Shown: positions 30,760-31,772 of the stretch, in pieces
Numbering within the stretch: the stretch's first letter is position 1
How the letters are laid out: every line of letters starts with the position of its first letter
Assembly: GCA_020052975.1 (NCBI GenBank)
Contig: JAGVOC010000227.1
Span: 1-31,772 of the forward strand
Reading direction: 5' to 3'
Source of the DNA: Desulfobacterales bacterium
GTDB lineage: Bacteria > Desulfobacterota > Desulfobacteria > Desulfobacterales > RPRI01
DNA length: 31,772 nucleotides
Notes under the pieces: generated by a model
What the model saw: only the letters and a program-made list of their open reading frames with translations
Told to the model about the DNA's origin: nothing
Database searches by the model: none
Translations under genes and position numbers: made by a program

Positions 30760-31116
30760 ATGATGAAGCTGAATGAAATCCGACAGGATATAAATCTTGT
30801 TAATGCAATTGACTGGCAGATGACTCCCGAAGAGGCGGTTGTTTTATATCTTGAATGGGGAAACAACTGGGCGCATGGTGTTAATCTTATCCGTTCAAAA
30901 AATGACGTAAGCCATTATTTTGTGGTCAATAACTGGGGAGAAAATCCTGTTGTGTACCTGATCCGCAGAAATTCGGAAGAAGCGGTTGAACTGGCAAAAT
31001 TTGAGCTTCCTGAGAATACGAAGGAAGAATTCCAAAAATCTGTAGCATATAATAAAGGTGTATATGCAATTGAAGGTGCGGTAAAAGACTGGCTTCAGAA
31101 AGAGTTAATGAACTGA
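30760..31116 (+). CDS. DVU0772-like protein of sulfate reducers, function unknown
   Basis: A 118-residue cytosolic protein without signal or membrane segment. The start LNEIRQDINLVNAIDWQMTP and EEAVVLYLEWGNNWAHGV are like the DVU0772-type family of sulfate-reducing bacteria, as I recall it; no function is known. The rest (HYFVVNNWGENPVVYLIRRN) is a compact alpha/beta fold rich in Trp and Asn. The ATG at 30760 is favoured, with GGGGAG about seven bases upstream; a second ATG follows at once. It precedes a Fur/PerR gene by 29 bp, so the two are probably co-transcribed, which hints at a redox or metal stress link. Confidence 0.75.
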   Translation: MMKLNEIRQDINLVNAIDWQMTPEEAVVLYLEWGNNWAHGVNLIRSKNDVSHYFVVNNWGENPVVYLIRRNSEEAVELAKFELPENTKEEFQKSVAYNKGVYAIEGAVKDWLQKELMN

Positions 31117-31145
31117 TTGGCGCAGAAATCAATAGGAGAAAAAGA

Positions 31146-31589
31146 ATGAGCACATGCACCTCCAGACTCGATTACATGGTTGAAAGGCTGAAACAATCCG
31201 GGTTTCGGATAACCCCTCAGCGGATCGCCATTGTGGAAATACTGGCAAACAGTTGTGAGCATCCCGGAGTGGAGCAAATTTACCGCGAAGTAACAAATAA
31301 ATTTCCCACAACGAGTCTTGCCACTGTTTATAAAACCGTTTCATTGTTGAAAGAACTCGGCGAGGTAATGGAGATGGGATTCGGTGATGAGAGCAACCGG
31401 TATGACGGAAAAAATCCCCACCCTCATCCGCACATCATGTGTGTGAAATGCAAATCGATTACAGATCCGGATCTTTCATCGCTAAATGAAATGTCAAAGG
31501 AGCTTTCTGAAGAGACAGGCTATAAGATCGTATCACACAGGCTTGATTTCTTCGGTGTATGCCCGGATTGTCAGAAAATTTCGGAATGA
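31146..31589 (+). CDS. Fur family regulator, PerR-like
   Basis: A 147-residue metal-dependent repressor. The winged helix is GFRITPQRIAIVEILANSCE and TTSLATVYKTVSLLKELG (about residues 18-78). The dimerisation domain carries HPHPHIMCVKCKSI (His metal ligands plus the first CxxC) and GVCPDCQ (second CxxC), a four-Cys structural zinc site. The His-rich metal site and the DVU0772-like partner suggest PerR-type peroxide sensing more than iron control, but Fur, Zur and PerR cannot be separated firmly by eye. Ribosome site AGGAG about 8 bases upstream. Confidence 0.9.
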   Translation: MSTCTSRLDYMVERLKQSGFRITPQRIAIVEILANSCEHPGVEQIYREVTNKFPTTSLATVYKTVSLLKELGEVMEMGFGDESNRYDGKNPHPHPHIMCVKCKSITDPDLSSLNEMSKELSEETGYKIVSHRLDFFGVCPDCQKISE

Positions 31590-31673
31590 TGAAAAAAAGG
31601 ATGCAAGGGTTCAAGTGAAAAGATTTGATTGGCGTAAAACAAACATGATGAACTCGAAAGAAGTAATAATTCC

Positions 31674-31772
31674 GACGGCAAAGTAAAAAGCTCATTATGC
31701 AAGGCGCGCGAATCTTGAGGAATGAAGCGTACTTATTGGTACGCTGCAATGACGAAAGATGAAGCGCAACAC
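31674..31772. repeat. MITE-like element, copy 2 (cut by the window end)
   Basis: Matches 13598-13696 at 98 of 99 positions in the same orientation, beginning GACGGCAAAGTAAAAAGCTC. The right end is beyond the window. The high identity over 18 kb indicates recent spread. An isolated AAGGGTTCAAGTG at about 31605 just upstream resembles the repeat at 30536. Confidence 0.88.

Noticed and set aside
1..31772. tRNA, rRNA, riboswitch, phage or complete insertion sequence
   Set aside because: I saw no cloverleaf, rRNA or transposase sequence, and no recognisable riboswitch leader before cobO, tup or ilvA. A covariance-model scan would be needed to exclude weak ones.

Overview
The window looks like chromosomal DNA of a strictly anaerobic Desulfobacterota (deltaproteobacterium), most likely a Desulfobacterales-type sulfate reducer or syntroph. 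This is inferred from gene content: a tungstate transporter, a DVU0772-like protein, a Fur/PerR regulator, two radical-SAM loci and a PEP-CTERM protein. Many short palindromic repeats lie between the genes. No rRNA, tRNA, CRISPR array, complete insertion sequence or phage was seen. The first gene is cut by the left edge and a repeat is cut by the right edge.

Layout. 1-2.5 kb: acyl-CoA dehydrogenase (5' end missing), TetR regulator and a TIGR03084-type DinB-like protein, all +. 2.5-5 kb: PAS-diguanylate cyclase (-), a repeat-bearing gap and a DedA membrane protein (+). 5.2-10.4 kb: enoyl-CoA hydratase, ABM monooxygenase, DUF4124 protein, KAS III-like enzyme, HAD phosphatase and threonine ammonia-lyase, all +. 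10.5-13.6 kb: a compact peptide-modification locus. It holds a 20-codon Cys/Lys-rich peptide gene with the strongest ribosome site in the window, a 12-bp hairpin, a Cys-rich protein, two radical SAM/SPASM enzymes (the first with an N-terminal PqqD-like domain) and a cupin. 13.8-17.3 kb: rfbC, rfbD (carrying an in-frame 153-bp palindromic insertion flanked by a 9-bp duplication), a U32 protein and a corrinoid adenosyltransferase. 17.9-18.5 kb: PEP-CTERM protein with a possible sigma-54 promoter.

18.6-26.1 kb is read on the minus strand. A probable operon runs from a 144-residue protein of unknown function through a KamA-family aminomutase with lysine-type active-site residues, two ATP-grasp ligases and a GNAT acetyltransferase to Mpl. 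Downstream lie a PIN-type toxin-antitoxin pair and a broken second copy of the mpl 3' end. I infer that the aminomutase, ligases and acetyltransferase make a beta-lysine-derived small molecule or peptide; no product is known to me. 26.5-30.3 kb, also minus: an excisionase-HTH/periplasmic-binding-domain regulator followed by tupA, tupB and tupC. 30.5-31.8 kb: a repeat-bounded relic, a DVU0772-like protein, a Fur/PerR regulator and the start of a repeat whose other copy is at 13.6 kb.

The most notable items are the radical-SAM peptide locus, the in-frame mobile repeat inside rfbD, the aminomutase/ATP-grasp operon, and the mpl-fragment/toxin-antitoxin arrangement.
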